Shown: positions 30,611 through 38,685 of the stretch, piece after piece | Position numbering within the stretch: position 1 is the stretch's first letter | How the letters are laid out: each line of letters opens with the position of its first letter | Source: Luteibacter sp. | GTDB lineage: Bacteria > Pseudomonadota > Gammaproteobacteria > Xanthomonadales > Rhodanobacteraceae | Direction of reading: 5' to 3' | Length of the DNA stretch: 64,000 nt | NCBI RefSeq assembly: GCF_009912395.1 | Contig: NZ_WNDO01000003.1 | Span: 124,001 to 188,000, forward strand | The notes under the pieces: model-generated | Databases searched by the model: none | What the model was told of the DNA's origin: nothing | What the model saw: only the letters and a program-made list of their open reading frames with translations | Program-made: the position numbers and the translations under genes

Positions 30611-30910
30611 TCAGGCCGCGCGAGGACGAGGACGAATCGCCGCCAGGGTGCCGCCAAGCTCCCGCTCGGCGACCTCCAGTTCGTAGTTCTGCTGCAAGTT
30701 GAGCCAGCTCCGCGCGTCGGTACCAAAGTACCGGGCCAGCCTCAACGCCGTATCGGCGCTGATACCCCGCCGACCGTTGGCGATTTCGTTGATGCGCGCG
30801 GCGGTGACGCCCAGAGCGATCGCCAGCGCATTGGCGGACAGCCCTAGCGGGATCATGTAATCCTCGCGAAGGACTTCGCCGGGATGGACAGGGGGAAGTT
30901 TCTTTGCCAT
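30611..30910 (-). CDS. higA: HigA-family antitoxin, toxin gene missing
   Basis: Helix-turn-helix antitoxin of the HigBA type, which normally neutralises the ribosome-dependent RNase HigB and represses the operon. The 99 residues start with the typical VHPGEVLREDYMIPLGLSAN and contain the HTH TAARINEIANGRRGISADTA. HigB should lie directly upstream, but only 32 bases separate this ATG from a short ORF start that looks like the first codons of higB (MIASFADRD). A 21-bp palindrome follows. The antitoxin may now act only as a regulator. Convergent with the cyclase gene. Confidence 0.88.
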   Translation of the reverse strand: MAKKLPPVHPGEVLREDYMIPLGLSANALAIALGVTAARINEIANGRRGISADTALRLARYFGTDARSWLNLQQNYELEVAERELGGTLAAIRPRPRAA

Positions 30911-30942
30911 GCGATATCCCGGTCAGCGAAAGATGCGATCAT
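30911..30942 (-). pseudogene. Possible higB 5' remnant (about 10 codons)
   Basis: From a minus-strand ATG at 30942 the frame reads MIASFADRDI before running out of frame into higA. RelE/HigB toxins commonly begin M-I-x-S-F-x-D, and position and strand are right for higB. The match is short, so chance is possible. Confidence 0.4.
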
Positions 30943-30950
30943 GCCACACC

Positions 30951-30971
30951 ATTTATCGATCATCGATAAAT
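30951..30971. promoter_or_regulatory. Probable HigA operator
   Basis: Perfect 10-bp inverted repeat ATTTATCGAT-C-ATCGATAAAT, AT-rich against the local GC background, 41 bases upstream of higA. HigA proteins bind such palindromes to repress their own promoter. Confidence 0.6.
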
Positions 30972-31028
30972 GATCATGTCGAATCCGATCCTCTCGCCCA
31001 AGCGGCGAGTCCTCCGTAGCTACGTAGG

Positions 31029-31553
31029 TCAACTACCCAGCGGGGCAACATGCAGTGAATGCCACCCCTGCCCGTCACGTCGCATCACGTGAAGTTCCCG
31101 GCACGCATACGACACCGTGCCTGGCAGTGGCAGGCGTGACGCCAGCTGAAGCGTCATTTCAGCCACGGCATCCTCGCCACGGAGATTTCGTGCGACCGAC
31201 AGGTGTGGAACGTAGTGGTCGAACTCCCGCGTGGCGCGTGGCCTTTCGGGAAAGGCGGCTTCCAGCGCAGCCGCCAATGCGGCGATCGGAGCGGATGGCT
31301 CGGGAGCTAGCCACACCGTGGACGGAAACGTGGCGATCCTGTCCAAGTCAAACGTCAGGGCGGAGTACATGGCAGCCACGTCGTCGAGCCGACGCAAACG
31401 CGACGCTGAAAGATCTTCGCTATCGAAGAACGGATAAACCAACGTGATGTGCGGCGCGAAGCCGAGTTTCGCCGAGGGATCGCATCGGGCACGAAGCTCG
31501 CCCACCCAGGGCTCCGCATCGGGAACCAGCAGCGCGAGCAACGTGCGACTCAT
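31029..31553 (-). CDS. 2'-5' RNA ligase family protein (2H phosphoesterase)
   Basis: Two-histidine phosphoesterase fold, 174 residues. The two HxT/S catalytic motifs are PHITLVYP (near 34) and PHLSVARN (near 119), about 85 residues apart as in the family. Members act on 2'-5' linkages or cyclic phosphates of RNA or small nucleotides; the substrate here is unknown. Its ATG overlaps the stop of the GFA gene by four bases. Confidence 0.85.
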   Translation of the reverse strand: MSRTLLALLVPDAEPWVGELRARCDPSAKLGFAPHITLVYPFFDSEDLSASRLRRLDDVAAMYSALTFDLDRIATFPSTVWLAPEPSAPIAALAAALEAAFPERPRATREFDHYVPHLSVARNLRGEDAVAEMTLQLASRLPLPGTVSYACRELHVMRRDGQGWHSLHVAPLGS

Positions 31554-31975
31554 GCGCCGTGGAACGACACCGTGCCGATCCAGTTCTTCGCACGGCGAGC
31601 AAGCCGATCGCCCTGCCCTTCGCCATCGAAGCTCACCGATACGGGATCGGTCACCGGCACGTCGCCTTCGAAGCTACGCACGTTGACCACCGCATAGCGG
31701 TGCCCGTCGATATCGCTGGTGCACACTGGCACCACGCCGCATATCGAGCACACATGGAAATCCGCCGTACGCGTTTCGAACGCATGGCGCGAAACGCGCG
31801 AGGCATCCTTGATATGCACCTCAAGGGACGCACCCGGATTCGCCGTCCACACCGCTGCATGCTTGCGGCAGAACGCGCAGGTGCAGGCCCGCGCCGGAAT
31901 GGGAAGACTCTCCGGCCAGGCGAGATCGAAAACGATATTGCCGCAGTGACAACCGCCATGGATATGCACGAGCAC
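31550..31975 (-). CDS. GFA family protein (glutathione-dependent formaldehyde-activating enzyme-like)
   Basis: Zinc-binding Mss4-like fold of 141 residues. Cysteines at C9/C11 (GGCHCGNI), C31/C33/C36 (CTCAFC) and C76/C79 (CSICG) form the family's zinc sites. Characterised members add glutathione to formaldehyde, but many GFA proteins have no known substrate. Overlap with the 2H phosphoesterase gene shows a two-gene operon. Confidence 0.87.
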   Translation of the reverse strand: MLVHIHGGCHCGNIVFDLAWPESLPIPARACTCAFCRKHAAVWTANPGASLEVHIKDASRVSRHAFETRTADFHVCSICGVVPVCTSDIDGHRYAVVNVRSFEGDVPVTDPVSVSFDGEGQGDRLARRAKNWIGTVSFHGA

Positions 31976-32160
31976 GCTCCGTTCCGGGGACGAACGATGT
32001 TAGCGCGAAGCGTCGCAGCGCGCCCTCAACCACGCTTCAGCAGCGGCCTCGGCACGGCCACCCTCTTTCGACAAGAAATCAAAAACCCGCCTTACTCCGT
32101 GGAGACGAAGACAACTCGCGGGCGACGCCTACAGACAACTCTTCGTTGTTTTGCTACGTT

Positions 32161-32276
32161 TGACTCGCTGCCTGAGCTATGGGATTCACGTATCGCAGGC
32201 AGCCTTCGCTTCAAGGCGGTGAGGGCGCACGCCCTGGGGGGTTAGGAGCCCCCAGAGCATGCTAACCACCGAGTCA
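32161..32276 (+). ncRNA. Candidate structured RNA (multi-branched, C4-like layout)
   Basis: The strand folds as a closed multi-branch: outer stem TGACTCG/CGAGTCA (32161-32167/32270-32276), hairpin CTGCCTG/CAGGCAG (32168-32202), hairpin CCTT/AAGG, inner GGTG/CACC, hairpin AGGGC/GCCCT, and GGTTAG/CTAACC or GGGGG/CCCCC as alternatives. A 33-codon ORF begins 24 bases later, and its start (ATGGCTAACACC) repeats the 3' side of the GGTTAG stem. The layout recalls the C4 antisense RNAs of P1-like phages. No protein gene explains this stretch. Strand is chosen by the ORF. Confidence 0.45.
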
Positions 32277-32299
32277 TCCTTCAGACAAAGGACACCCCA

Positions 32300-32401
32300 A
32301 TGGCTAACACCCATTCTACGGTACTCACCCGCCCGCCGCTTCCCCGCGGTGGCCCACCCTCCGGTGCCCGGGCCGTTCCGGCCTATCCCGAACGCGGTTG
32401 A
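32300..32401 (+). CDS. 33-residue small ORF downstream of the structured RNA
   Basis: Starts MANTHSTVLT and ends PAYPERG; AAAGGA lies 8 bases before the ATG. It is Pro/Arg/Gly-rich with no recognised domain. The region from here to 32672 has no other supported gene. It may be a regulated phage-type small protein or not translated at all. Confidence 0.35.
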   Translation: MANTHSTVLTRPPLPRGGPPSGARAVPAYPERG

Positions 32402-32672
32402 CGAACGGCGGCCTCGGCCGCGCCCGTGAGTTTTCTCAAGCCGTAAGCACCCGGCGTGTTGCCGCGCGCCGGTTCACGGGGCCCTGAGTCCGCACCACTT
32501 CCGATATCAAGCCGCCCGGCGTCCGCTCACGGACACGCCGGAGCCCCTTGTCGTCCCGGAGCGATGCGTTTCAAGACGTCAACTTGGCATTGCATTACTC
32601 GTGGCACGTCCATGCCTGCATGGCGTGCCACACCTGGGCGAAATGGTGCGGCACCTACGCAAGGAGCCCGAG

Positions 32673-32954
32673 ATGAAGGACACCAACGAACGCTGGATTC
32701 TGGAGGATGACGATGCCTCCACCGACGCGTTGCTCAACGAGGCGAGTGAATGGCTGGCCTACGCGCAAGGCACGGCCAGCCTGTTGGCCGAATGGATGCG
32801 CGATGACGAAGGCGAGGGAGATCACCGTGAATTGTCACTGGCCTTGGGCGGTGTCGCCGCGATGATGGCCGTGGGCCGTATCTGCGTGCAGCGAGCGCAT
32901 ACGCAGGTGCTGTTCGATAGCCCGCAGCGCGGAGACGTATCGCATGAGGGTTGA
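32673..32954 (+). CDS. Small acidic protein of unknown function (DUF3077/DUF6124-like)
   Basis: A 93-residue protein with a good AAGGAG before the ATG at 32673. The N-terminus is charged (MKDTNERWILEDDD), followed by two helices, LLNEASEWLAYAQGTASLLA and LGGVAAMMAVGRICVQRA. The layout resembles small Pseudomonas proteins of DUF3077/DUF6124, a family of unknown function; this is a weak, from-memory resemblance. It overlaps the next gene by 11 bases. Confidence 0.55.
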   Translation: MKDTNERWILEDDDASTDALLNEASEWLAYAQGTASLLAEWMRDDEGEGDHRELSLALGGVAAMMAVGRICVQRAHTQVLFDSPQRGDVSHEG

Positions 32955-33261
32955 ATACGGCATGGGCATCGAACTGATCCAGGCGACGATCGCCATCGGC
33001 TTGATGGTGGTCAACGTGATGATCTTCGTGGATCAGAAGCACGGGATGAATGCGGCACGGCGCGGTGCGAGAGGATTCGCCGTAGCCGCATTCGCCAGCG
33101 CCATCGTCGCGTTGCTGGCGATGGATCACCTGATGATCCAGGTATGGATTCACCCGTCGGACGACACGACCTTCCTGCTGTTTCGCGCCGCCATGACCGG
33201 CATGGGCCTGGCGACATCCGGCGCAGTCGCGTTCTGGATCCTCTCCCGCTGGCATATGTAA
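32944..33261 (+). CDS. Small membrane protein of unknown function
   Basis: 105 residues with three predicted membrane helices (about 8-29, 43-62, 80-101) and a basic first loop (QKHGMNAARRGAR). GGAGA lies upstream of the ATG at 32944; an alternative ATG is at 32962. No family is recognised. The last 22 codons plus the stop (33193-33261) are the first unit of a 219-bp tandem repeat, so the gene end has been duplicated twice downstream. Confidence 0.55.
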   Translation: MRVEYGMGIELIQATIAIGLMVVNVMIFVDQKHGMNAARRGARGFAVAAFASAIVALLAMDHLMIQVWIHPSDDTTFLLFRAAMTGMGLATSGAVAFWILSRWHM

Positions 33262-33263
33262 TG

Positions 33264-33344
33264 TGTAGGAGCGCGCCTTGCGCGCGACCCGCGGCAGCGG
33301 GCCAGATTGCCGCTTCGCGGATCGCGCGCAAGCGCGCTCCTACA
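33264..33344. repeat. GTAG-REP inverted pair (tandem unit 1)
   Basis: Left arm has an extra C (GCGCGCCTTGCGCGC). The loop adds CCGCG/CGCGG pairing. Confidence 0.9.
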
Positions 33345-33411
33345 GGTGTACGGGATCGCGAGAACCCATCGCCGATGCGATCGGCTCCCACCCTTCGGTA
33401 GGCAGATAGCG

Positions 33412-33480
33412 ATGACCGGCATGGGCCTGGCGACATCCGGCGCAGTCGCGTTCTGGATCCTCTCCCGCTGGCATATGTAA
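33412..33480 (+). pseudogene. Duplicated gene end, tandem unit 2 (22 codons)
   Basis: Repeats the last 22 codons and TAA of the 105-residue membrane protein, encoding one membrane helix (MTGMGLATSGAVAFWILSRW then HM). No ribosome-binding site is obvious; probably a by-product of tandem duplication. Confidence 0.6.
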
Positions 33481-33482
33481 TG

Positions 33483-33563
33483 TGTAGGAGCGCGCCTTGC
33501 GCGCGACCCGCGGCAGCGGGCCAGAGTGCCGCTTCGCGGATCGCGCGCAAGCGCGCTCCTACA
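33483..33563. repeat. GTAG-REP inverted pair (tandem unit 2)
   Basis: Same as the unit 1 copy, including the extra C, with one change in the loop. Confidence 0.9.
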
Positions 33564-33630
33564 GGTGTACGGGATCGCGAGAACTCATCGCCGGTGCGAT
33601 CGGCTCCCACCCTTCGGTAGGCAGATAGCG

Positions 33631-33699
33631 ATGACCGGCACGGGCCTGATGACATCCGGTGCGGTAGCGTTCTGGATTCTCTCCCGCTGGCATGCGTAA
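33631..33699 (+). pseudogene. Duplicated gene end, tandem unit 3 (22 codons, diverged)
   Basis: Intact frame with three amino-acid changes (M to T, A to M, M to A) and at least four synonymous third-base changes against unit 1. Confidence 0.55.
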
Positions 33700-33702
33700 G
33701 TC

Positions 33703-33782
33703 TGTAGGAGCGCGCTTGCGCGCGATCCGCGGCAGCGGGCCAGAGTGCCGCTTCGCGGATCGCGCGCAAGCGCGCTCCTACA
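33703..33782. repeat. GTAG-REP inverted pair (tandem unit 3)
   Basis: Has the standard left arm without the extra C, unlike units 1 and 2. Confidence 0.9.
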
Positions 33783-33805
33783 GGTGTACGGGGTCGCGAG
33801 CACCC

Positions 33806-33892
33806 ATCGCCGATGCGATCGGCTCCCACTCCTTCGGTAGTCAGATAACGGTGACCTGCTACCGGAGGGTGGGAGCCGATCGCACCGGCGAT
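33806..33892. repeat. Long inverted repeat at the end of the tandem array
   Basis: ATCGCCGATGCGATCGGCTC... (33806-33832) is answered by ...GAGCCGATCGCACCGGCGAT (33865-33892), with CGGTAG/CTACCG inside; one mismatch per ten bases or fewer. A REP-like hairpin different from the GTAG type. Confidence 0.8.
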
Positions 33893-33921
33893 TGTCACAA
33901 GGGTGCCTCAGCGTACGGAGA

Positions 33922-34159
33922 GCCGTCGGGCCGCCGCCGGGGCGCGACTTGAGGAGCCGAGGGTAGGTGGTCGAAGAAGGCCGCGCAGCGGTGGCGGTCA
34001 GGATGACCGCCATTCCTCGCCGAGGCAGGATGCCGAGTCGAGGAACCTCGACCACCTGCCCGAGCCCGAAGGGGCGCAGCCATAAGACATGGGCCGCGCA
34101 GCGGCCCTCCTTTCCCGAGGGACGGCGGAGCGGGAGCGCCCCGGCGGCGGCCCGACGGC
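33922..34159. repeat. Nested inverted-repeat element, no gene
   Basis: Outer perfect 24-bp arms at 33922-33945 and 34136-34159 (GCCGTCGGGCCGCC... and reverse complement). Inside are GGTGGTCGA/TCGACCACC, GGCGGTCA-GGA-TGACCGCC and GGGCCGC/GCGGCCC. Open frames here are side effects of the repeats. Between 33893 and 34278 I see no real gene. Confidence 0.7.
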
Positions 34160-34218
34160 TCCACTAGCCACGCCCGAGCGCCGACGCGATGCCGAAGGCG
34201 AGCAACCCCTACGAAGCA

Positions 34219-34261
34219 AACGCCAAAAAGCAAACGGCCACCCGAAACACCGGGTGGCCGT
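34219..34261 (-). terminator. Terminator after the sedolisin gene
   Basis: ACGGCCACCCG/CGGGTGGCCGT stem with a six-base loop, followed on the minus strand by TTTGCTTTTTGG. Confidence 0.85.
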
Positions 34262-34278
34262 CGTTCACATCGACCTCG

Positions 34279-36528
34279 TCAGTTCCAGGTCGCCTTCAGC
34301 GATACACCCGAGAACGCCGCATAGCCGTTCAACATGATGTAGTAGGTGCCCGCCTGCGGCGAAGCGAAGCTGCACGACTCCGCATTGCCCGTGAGGTACG
34401 GACGGCAGTCATAGCTCGACAGCGACGGCGCCGAACCGAACTTCACGTACAGGTCGGCATCGCCGCTACCGCCGGAAATGGCGATCTTCAGGTTGCTGGC
34501 GCCGGCCGGCACCACCACCGTATAGGCCACCTGTCCGTTCTTCGCCGCCGACAGGCCCGTGGCCGCCGTGCCGTTCTGCAGCACGTTGCCGCCGGTGTTA
34601 CCGCCACCACCGGTGTTTCCGCCCGTTGCCCAGTTGGCCTGGGCATAGGTGTTGAGCTTGCCGATGTCGAAGCTGCCGAAACCAGTCGCTTCGTCGAAGC
34701 CCGTCGTCGCGTTGTAGCCATGACCCTGGTAACCGTTGTTGCCCGAGGTCACGTCATGCAACAGCGAGGTCTGCGTCGTGAAGGCCTGGTAGAACTTCGA
34801 CGCCGGGAAACCGATGCTGTTGTTGGCTGCGGATTCGATACGCGCGAACGCACCGACGAACAGCGGCGACGCCAGCGACGTACCACCGACCTGCTCGGTC
34901 TGGCCATTGACGATGATCAGCGCGCCGGACGACGACGCGGCATCGAACGCAAGGTCCGGACCCACGCGCTTGGTCGAGCTGGACACCGCCGACTGCCACG
35001 ACGGGGCGGTTTCGTACAGGCTGGTGCCGCCACCCGTCGCCCACAGGCGCTGGTTGTTGTCGCCCTGGCTCGGCGCGATGGCCGACAGGCCCTCGTTCCA
35101 CACCGTCTCACCCGACCATGTCGTGCCACTGGTGGACAGCTGCGTGCCACCCACCTGGATCACGTACGGCGAGCTGGCCGGCTCGCTGACCGAATAATGC
35201 GTGAGGTCGATTTTCACCGTACCGGCCGAGTTGGCGACATAGCCCGGCGAACCCGACACCGGATCCTGCGACCACTGGTAGACACCCGCATCGCCCGAAG
35301 CGATCGAGAAGGTCTGGCCCTGGGCCACCGCCTGCTGGAAGATCGAATCGTCCGCCGACTGCGTACCGCTCTGCTGCGCGGCCGTCTCGTCTTCACCCAG
35401 CGACACGTTGATCAGCTTCGCCAGGTTGTCGGTCACCGCCTGGTTGTAGGTGGCCGTGATGCCAGCATCCGTGATGCCCGACGAGTTCGAGTCACCGTTG
35501 GGCGAGGTGTAGAAGATCAGCTGCTTGACGCCACCCGCGATACCGACGATATCCTGGCTGTCCAGCGACCATTCGCCGTTGGAATCCGTATCGTTCGCGA
35601 AAGTGCCGCTGCCGACCTTCTTGATCGTCGAGTTCACCGTGGCAAGACCCGCGCCCGAGGTGAAGCTGTTGAGATCGGTGACGGTCTGGGTGATCGAACC
35701 CCAGGTGATGATGCCAACGACCGTGTTGGTCGCGGCCGGTACGCCGGACGCGCCGTAGATCGCAGCGAAGTCCTGCGGATGATGCGCACTGACCGCCGCG
35801 GCGGCTTGCGTGCTGGCGGCCGGTCCCGGCACCGTCACGTTTTCCGGCTTGTAGACGTGATGCAGCGTGTGCTTCACGGACACGTTCTGCAGGCCGAGCA
35901 CGGCGTTTACCGAATCGCCCAGCGAGGCCGGCACGAGAGCCGGTGCGTCGTTGGCGAAGAACTCGCGACCGTTCGCGTTGAAGCGCTTGATCGAAGTGTG
36001 GAAACCGTTGGTCGCCGCACCGGCATTACCGTCGGCGGAGATCAGCAGGTTGTTCGGCGCGACTTCGATGTTGGTGAAACCCGCCTGCTGCAGATGGGCC
36101 ACGACAGCATCGACCTGGGCCTGCGTCGGTCCGAACTGGCTCTTGAACTGATCGGGCGTGAGGAACTTGCCGAACAACGCGTTGCCCGGCGTGGTGACGC
36201 CGGCGAGGAACTTCTGCAATGCGTCCTGGTTACGCAGCTTGAGGTTCACCACCACGTGCAGCGGGTGATCAGCTTCCAGCGCGGTGACCGCCGCGCCGTC
36301 GATCCGCGGCGAGCCGGTGACATTGAGCGTGTAGCCGGAGGCGACCGGCGTGGCGGCGGTGCTGGCGGCCTGCACCTGCGTGCTCGCCGTCGGCGAGATG
36401 GCCGCGCGGGTATTCGTGGACACCCAGGCCTCGTCGGCGTGAGCTGAAAGCGACGACATGGCCAGCGCGACGGCCAGCGTCAGCGCCGTCTTGCGAGTAA
36501 CCCCCAAAGCGAATGCATCGATCTTCAT
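34279..36528 (-). CDS. Secreted sedolisin (S53) serine-carboxyl protease, xanthomonalisin-like
   Basis: Secreted acid endopeptidase of family S53. The ATG at 36528 with GAAGGA upstream gives 749 residues: signal peptide (about 1-32, ending SSLSAHA), pro-kumamolisin activation domain (about 50-210), catalytic domain with Glu and Asp in GEWSLDSQD (near 319/323), oxyanion Asp in SIASGDAGVY (near 411) and Ser in GGTSLASP (near 549), a Ca-binding end, a Gly/Asn linker (TGGGGNTGGN), and a C-terminal PPC domain (GSGDADLYVKFGSAPS) normally cut off after export. Single gene with its own terminator. Confidence 0.93.
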   Translation of the reverse strand: MKIDAFALGVTRKTALTLAVALAMSSLSAHADEAWVSTNTRAAISPTASTQVQAASTAATPVASGYTLNVTGSPRIDGAAVTALEADHPLHVVVNLKLRNQDALQKFLAGVTTPGNALFGKFLTPDQFKSQFGPTQAQVDAVVAHLQQAGFTNIEVAPNNLLISADGNAGAATNGFHTSIKRFNANGREFFANDAPALVPASLGDSVNAVLGLQNVSVKHTLHHVYKPENVTVPGPAASTQAAAAVSAHHPQDFAAIYGASGVPAATNTVVGIITWGSITQTVTDLNSFTSGAGLATVNSTIKKVGSGTFANDTDSNGEWSLDSQDIVGIAGGVKQLIFYTSPNGDSNSSGITDAGITATYNQAVTDNLAKLINVSLGEDETAAQQSGTQSADDSIFQQAVAQGQTFSIASGDAGVYQWSQDPVSGSPGYVANSAGTVKIDLTHYSVSEPASSPYVIQVGGTQLSTSGTTWSGETVWNEGLSAIAPSQGDNNQRLWATGGGTSLYETAPSWQSAVSSSTKRVGPDLAFDAASSSGALIIVNGQTEQVGGTSLASPLFVGAFARIESAANNSIGFPASKFYQAFTTQTSLLHDVTSGNNGYQGHGYNATTGFDEATGFGSFDIGKLNTYAQANWATGGNTGGGGNTGGNVLQNGTAATGLSAAKNGQVAYTVVVPAGASNLKIAISGGSGDADLYVKFGSAPSLSSYDCRPYLTGNAESCSFASPQAGTYYIMLNGYAAFSGVSLKATWN

Positions 36529-37035
36529 GTGTGGTCCTTCGTTAGCCCGTAAGTTGCCTTTCGCGAATGCGAAAGACGCTGGCACTGCTGGCGAGCCGGA
36601 CTGACGGCACCTTCCCTGTCCCATCCGAACGACGCATCCCCTGCCCCCGAAACGCTTACCGCAGGAAATCGCGACGCCCCACCGACCTACCGCTCCTCCC
36701 CCGTGCCCACGTCAACAAACGGCGACGAATCTTTCTTGAAACTTTCAATAGATGATGACCTTCATCGGCGTGACACACGGACGTGATGCACCCCGCAAAA
36801 CAAGGCACTTCATTCATGGACGTACAGACGCCCTTACCCCTGGCCAACCGATGCGTCGGCATCGACGCATTCGCATATCCATACGCTCTTGCCGTGATTT
36901 GTTTCGAAGTCCATCCGGGCAAGTGCATCCTGCCCCCTTCCAGGATGGTCAACCCTCGTCGAAAACACGCCCGGCACCCACTAGCCGGTCGTGAACCGCA
37001 TCCCCGACGATCCGGGCCACTGACCCCATCAGACA
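36529..37035. other. Intergenic stretch, no gene seen
   Basis: About 500 bases between the protease and the hydrolase gene. It holds a small hairpin CTTTCGC/GCGAAAG (36557-36573) in the protease leader and a TTGAAA-c-TTTCAA palindrome (36737-36749) that might be an operator. Open frames here lack ribosome-binding sites and family matches. Confidence 0.5.
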
Positions 37036-37788
37036 TCACGCCCCCAGGAAGGCCTCGATGGCCGATACGAGGGCGAGCGGTGTTTCATTCATCGGGTAAT
37101 GACCTGCGTTTCGCAGCACCTCGCATGAGGCCTGGGGATGAAGGCGCAGGTACGTCCGCGTCATAAGTGCGTGGTCGAAGACGGGATCGTGTTCGCCCAC
37201 GAGAAGCTTCATGCGATGTCGGTCGACGACCTGCGCGCTGACGTCGGTATCCGTCCAGGCGCGAAGATACGCGGCGAACGCCTCGGGCGTGCTCGTCGAT
37301 AGCGAGTAAGCGACTTTCCAGTCCAGCCAGGATGCCGGGAGACGCCCCCCCGTGCTGCGATCGATGATCGCGCGTCGCAGGGAGGCGTCGCCGCAGGCCC
37401 GATCGAGGACATCGCGGGTGGAGGCGTCGTAGCGCATACCTGTGGCAGGTACCGGCGCGATGGCGACGAGGCGGCGTATTCGGCCGGGCGCGAGAATCGC
37501 GACCTTTTCGAGCACCATGCCTCCCATGGAATGCCCTATCAGGCTGAAGCTGTCGAACCCCAGCTCATCCGCCAGCGACAGGATATCGATGGCGATCTCG
37601 TCGATGGTGTAGGCGCCGACGACGTCCCACCTGGCGCCGTATCCCCGGTAATCCATGAACACGTAGCTGAACGTGTCGCGGGACAGCCAAGGCTCCATCG
37701 GCTCGAACGAGCGAGCGTCGCCGAACCAGCCATGCAGGGCGATCACCGGATGCTCACCGTGCCCTACGCGATGCGTCGTCGCGGACAT
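37036..37788 (-). CDS. Alpha/beta hydrolase
   Basis: Alpha/beta-hydrolase fold enzyme of unknown substrate, 250 residues from the ATG at 37788, which follows GGAGAAGG. The oxyanion loop is LHGWFGD, the nucleophile elbow GHSMGG, the acid probably in VGEHDPVFDH, and the catalytic His in RNAGHYPMNE. The cap region is small. Divergent from the AraC-type regulator, 91 bases apart, which probably controls it. Confidence 0.88.
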   Translation of the reverse strand: MSATTHRVGHGEHPVIALHGWFGDARSFEPMEPWLSRDTFSYVFMDYRGYGARWDVVGAYTIDEIAIDILSLADELGFDSFSLIGHSMGGMVLEKVAILAPGRIRRLVAIAPVPATGMRYDASTRDVLDRACGDASLRRAIIDRSTGGRLPASWLDWKVAYSLSTSTPEAFAAYLRAWTDTDVSAQVVDRHRMKLLVGEHDPVFDHALMTRTYLRLHPQASCEVLRNAGHYPMNETPLALVSAIEAFLGA

Positions 37789-37879
37789 AGGACCTTCTCC
37801 ATATTCAAGGGACGCCATCGTCGTGGACAGCCGCCCTGCCCGCCATCGACACCGGGTCGATCACTATAGAATTCGGGCC

Positions 37880-38653
37880 ATGCGCCATACCCTGCTCGAT
37901 CCGTACGAAGACCTGCCTCGCGCCGTGGTGGTGACCGCCAACGAGCATGCCCCGGGCAGCACGTTCCCTATGCATTCGCATCGTCGCGGTCAATTCGCCT
38001 ACGCCTCGCGCGGCACCATCAGCGTCACCACGCCCATGGGACGCTGGCTGGTACCACCGCGACGCGCATGCTGGGTGCCGGCCGGCGTGGCGCACGACAT
38101 GACCATGGGCGGCCCGGTCACAATGCTCAACGTCTTTCTCGCATCGGATGACGCACGCGCGGCCGGCATGCCAGGCCGCTGCGAGGTCTACGGGGTATCG
38201 CCCTTGCTGAGGCAATTGATCGAGGACGCGATCGACCTGCCCGCGCTCTACGATGTCGATGGGCGCGCCGGCAAACTGATGGCATTGCTGGTCGCGGAAA
38301 TCGCTTCGATGCCACGCCTGCCATTGCATGCGCCGCTGCCGCTCGACCCGCGCCTGGCACGCGCTTGCCATGGCGTCTTCGCCTCACCGTCCATCGCGGT
38401 GCGAATCGACGACATGGCCGCCCGTGCGGGCATGAGCCGTCGAGCGTTCACGCGAGCATTCCGCGAAGACACCGGCATGAGTTTCGCTGCGTGGCGGCAG
38501 CAAGCCTGCCTTCTGGCGGCCATGGCCCGACTGGGCGAGGGACAATCGGTGACCCGCATCGCGTTCGATCTGGGCTACGGCAGTGCCAGCGCCTTCACGG
38601 CGGCCTTCCGGCATGCGCTCGGTGTCGCGCCAAGCCAGTACATGGACATGTAG
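37880..38653 (+). CDS. AraC family transcriptional regulator
   Basis: 257 residues: an N-terminal cupin sensor domain (FPMHSHRRGQFAYASRGTIS, about 35-110) and a C-terminal pair of HTH motifs (about 160-257) with MAARAGMSRRAFTRAFREDT and SVTRIAFDLGYGSASAFTAA, ending GVAPSQYM. This cupin-AraC layout is typical of regulators of neighbouring catabolic or efflux genes. Likely target: the divergent hydrolase. Ligand unknown. Confidence 0.9.
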   Translation: MRHTLLDPYEDLPRAVVVTANEHAPGSTFPMHSHRRGQFAYASRGTISVTTPMGRWLVPPRRACWVPAGVAHDMTMGGPVTMLNVFLASDDARAAGMPGRCEVYGVSPLLRQLIEDAIDLPALYDVDGRAGKLMALLVAEIASMPRLPLHAPLPLDPRLARACHGVFASPSIAVRIDDMAARAGMSRRAFTRAFREDTGMSFAAWRQQACLLAAMARLGEGQSVTRIAFDLGYGSASAFTAAFRHALGVAPSQYMDM

Positions 38654-38685
38654 CCCTCACCGGCGTCTTGCCGAACGACAGGCAA

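Larger units (their letters stand above)
33193..33850 (+). repeat. Three tandem 219-bp units, each with a 22-codon ORF and a GTAG-REP pair
   Basis: Units start at the ATGs at 33193, 33412 and 33631. Units 1 and 2 differ at only a few positions; unit 3 is more diverged (220 bp) yet keeps a full 22-codon frame (MTGTGLMTSGAVAFWILSRW...), with several changes being synonymous. Each unit then carries a REP pair and a common tail containing CGATCGGCTCCCAC. Confidence 0.9.

Noticed and set aside
33193..33850. CRISPR array
   Set aside because: Units are 219 bp with nearly identical whole sequence; no short repeats with unique spacers and no cas genes.
33011..33898. Long minus-strand open frame across the tandem repeats
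   Set aside because: Its protein is only the repeat read three times (blocks of [12 protein letters not shown] type), created by REP arms without stop codons; no start signal or family.
36783..37166. 127-codon plus-strand frame before the hydrolase
   Set aside because: Overlaps the end of a well supported hydrolase, has no ribosome-binding site and low-quality composition.
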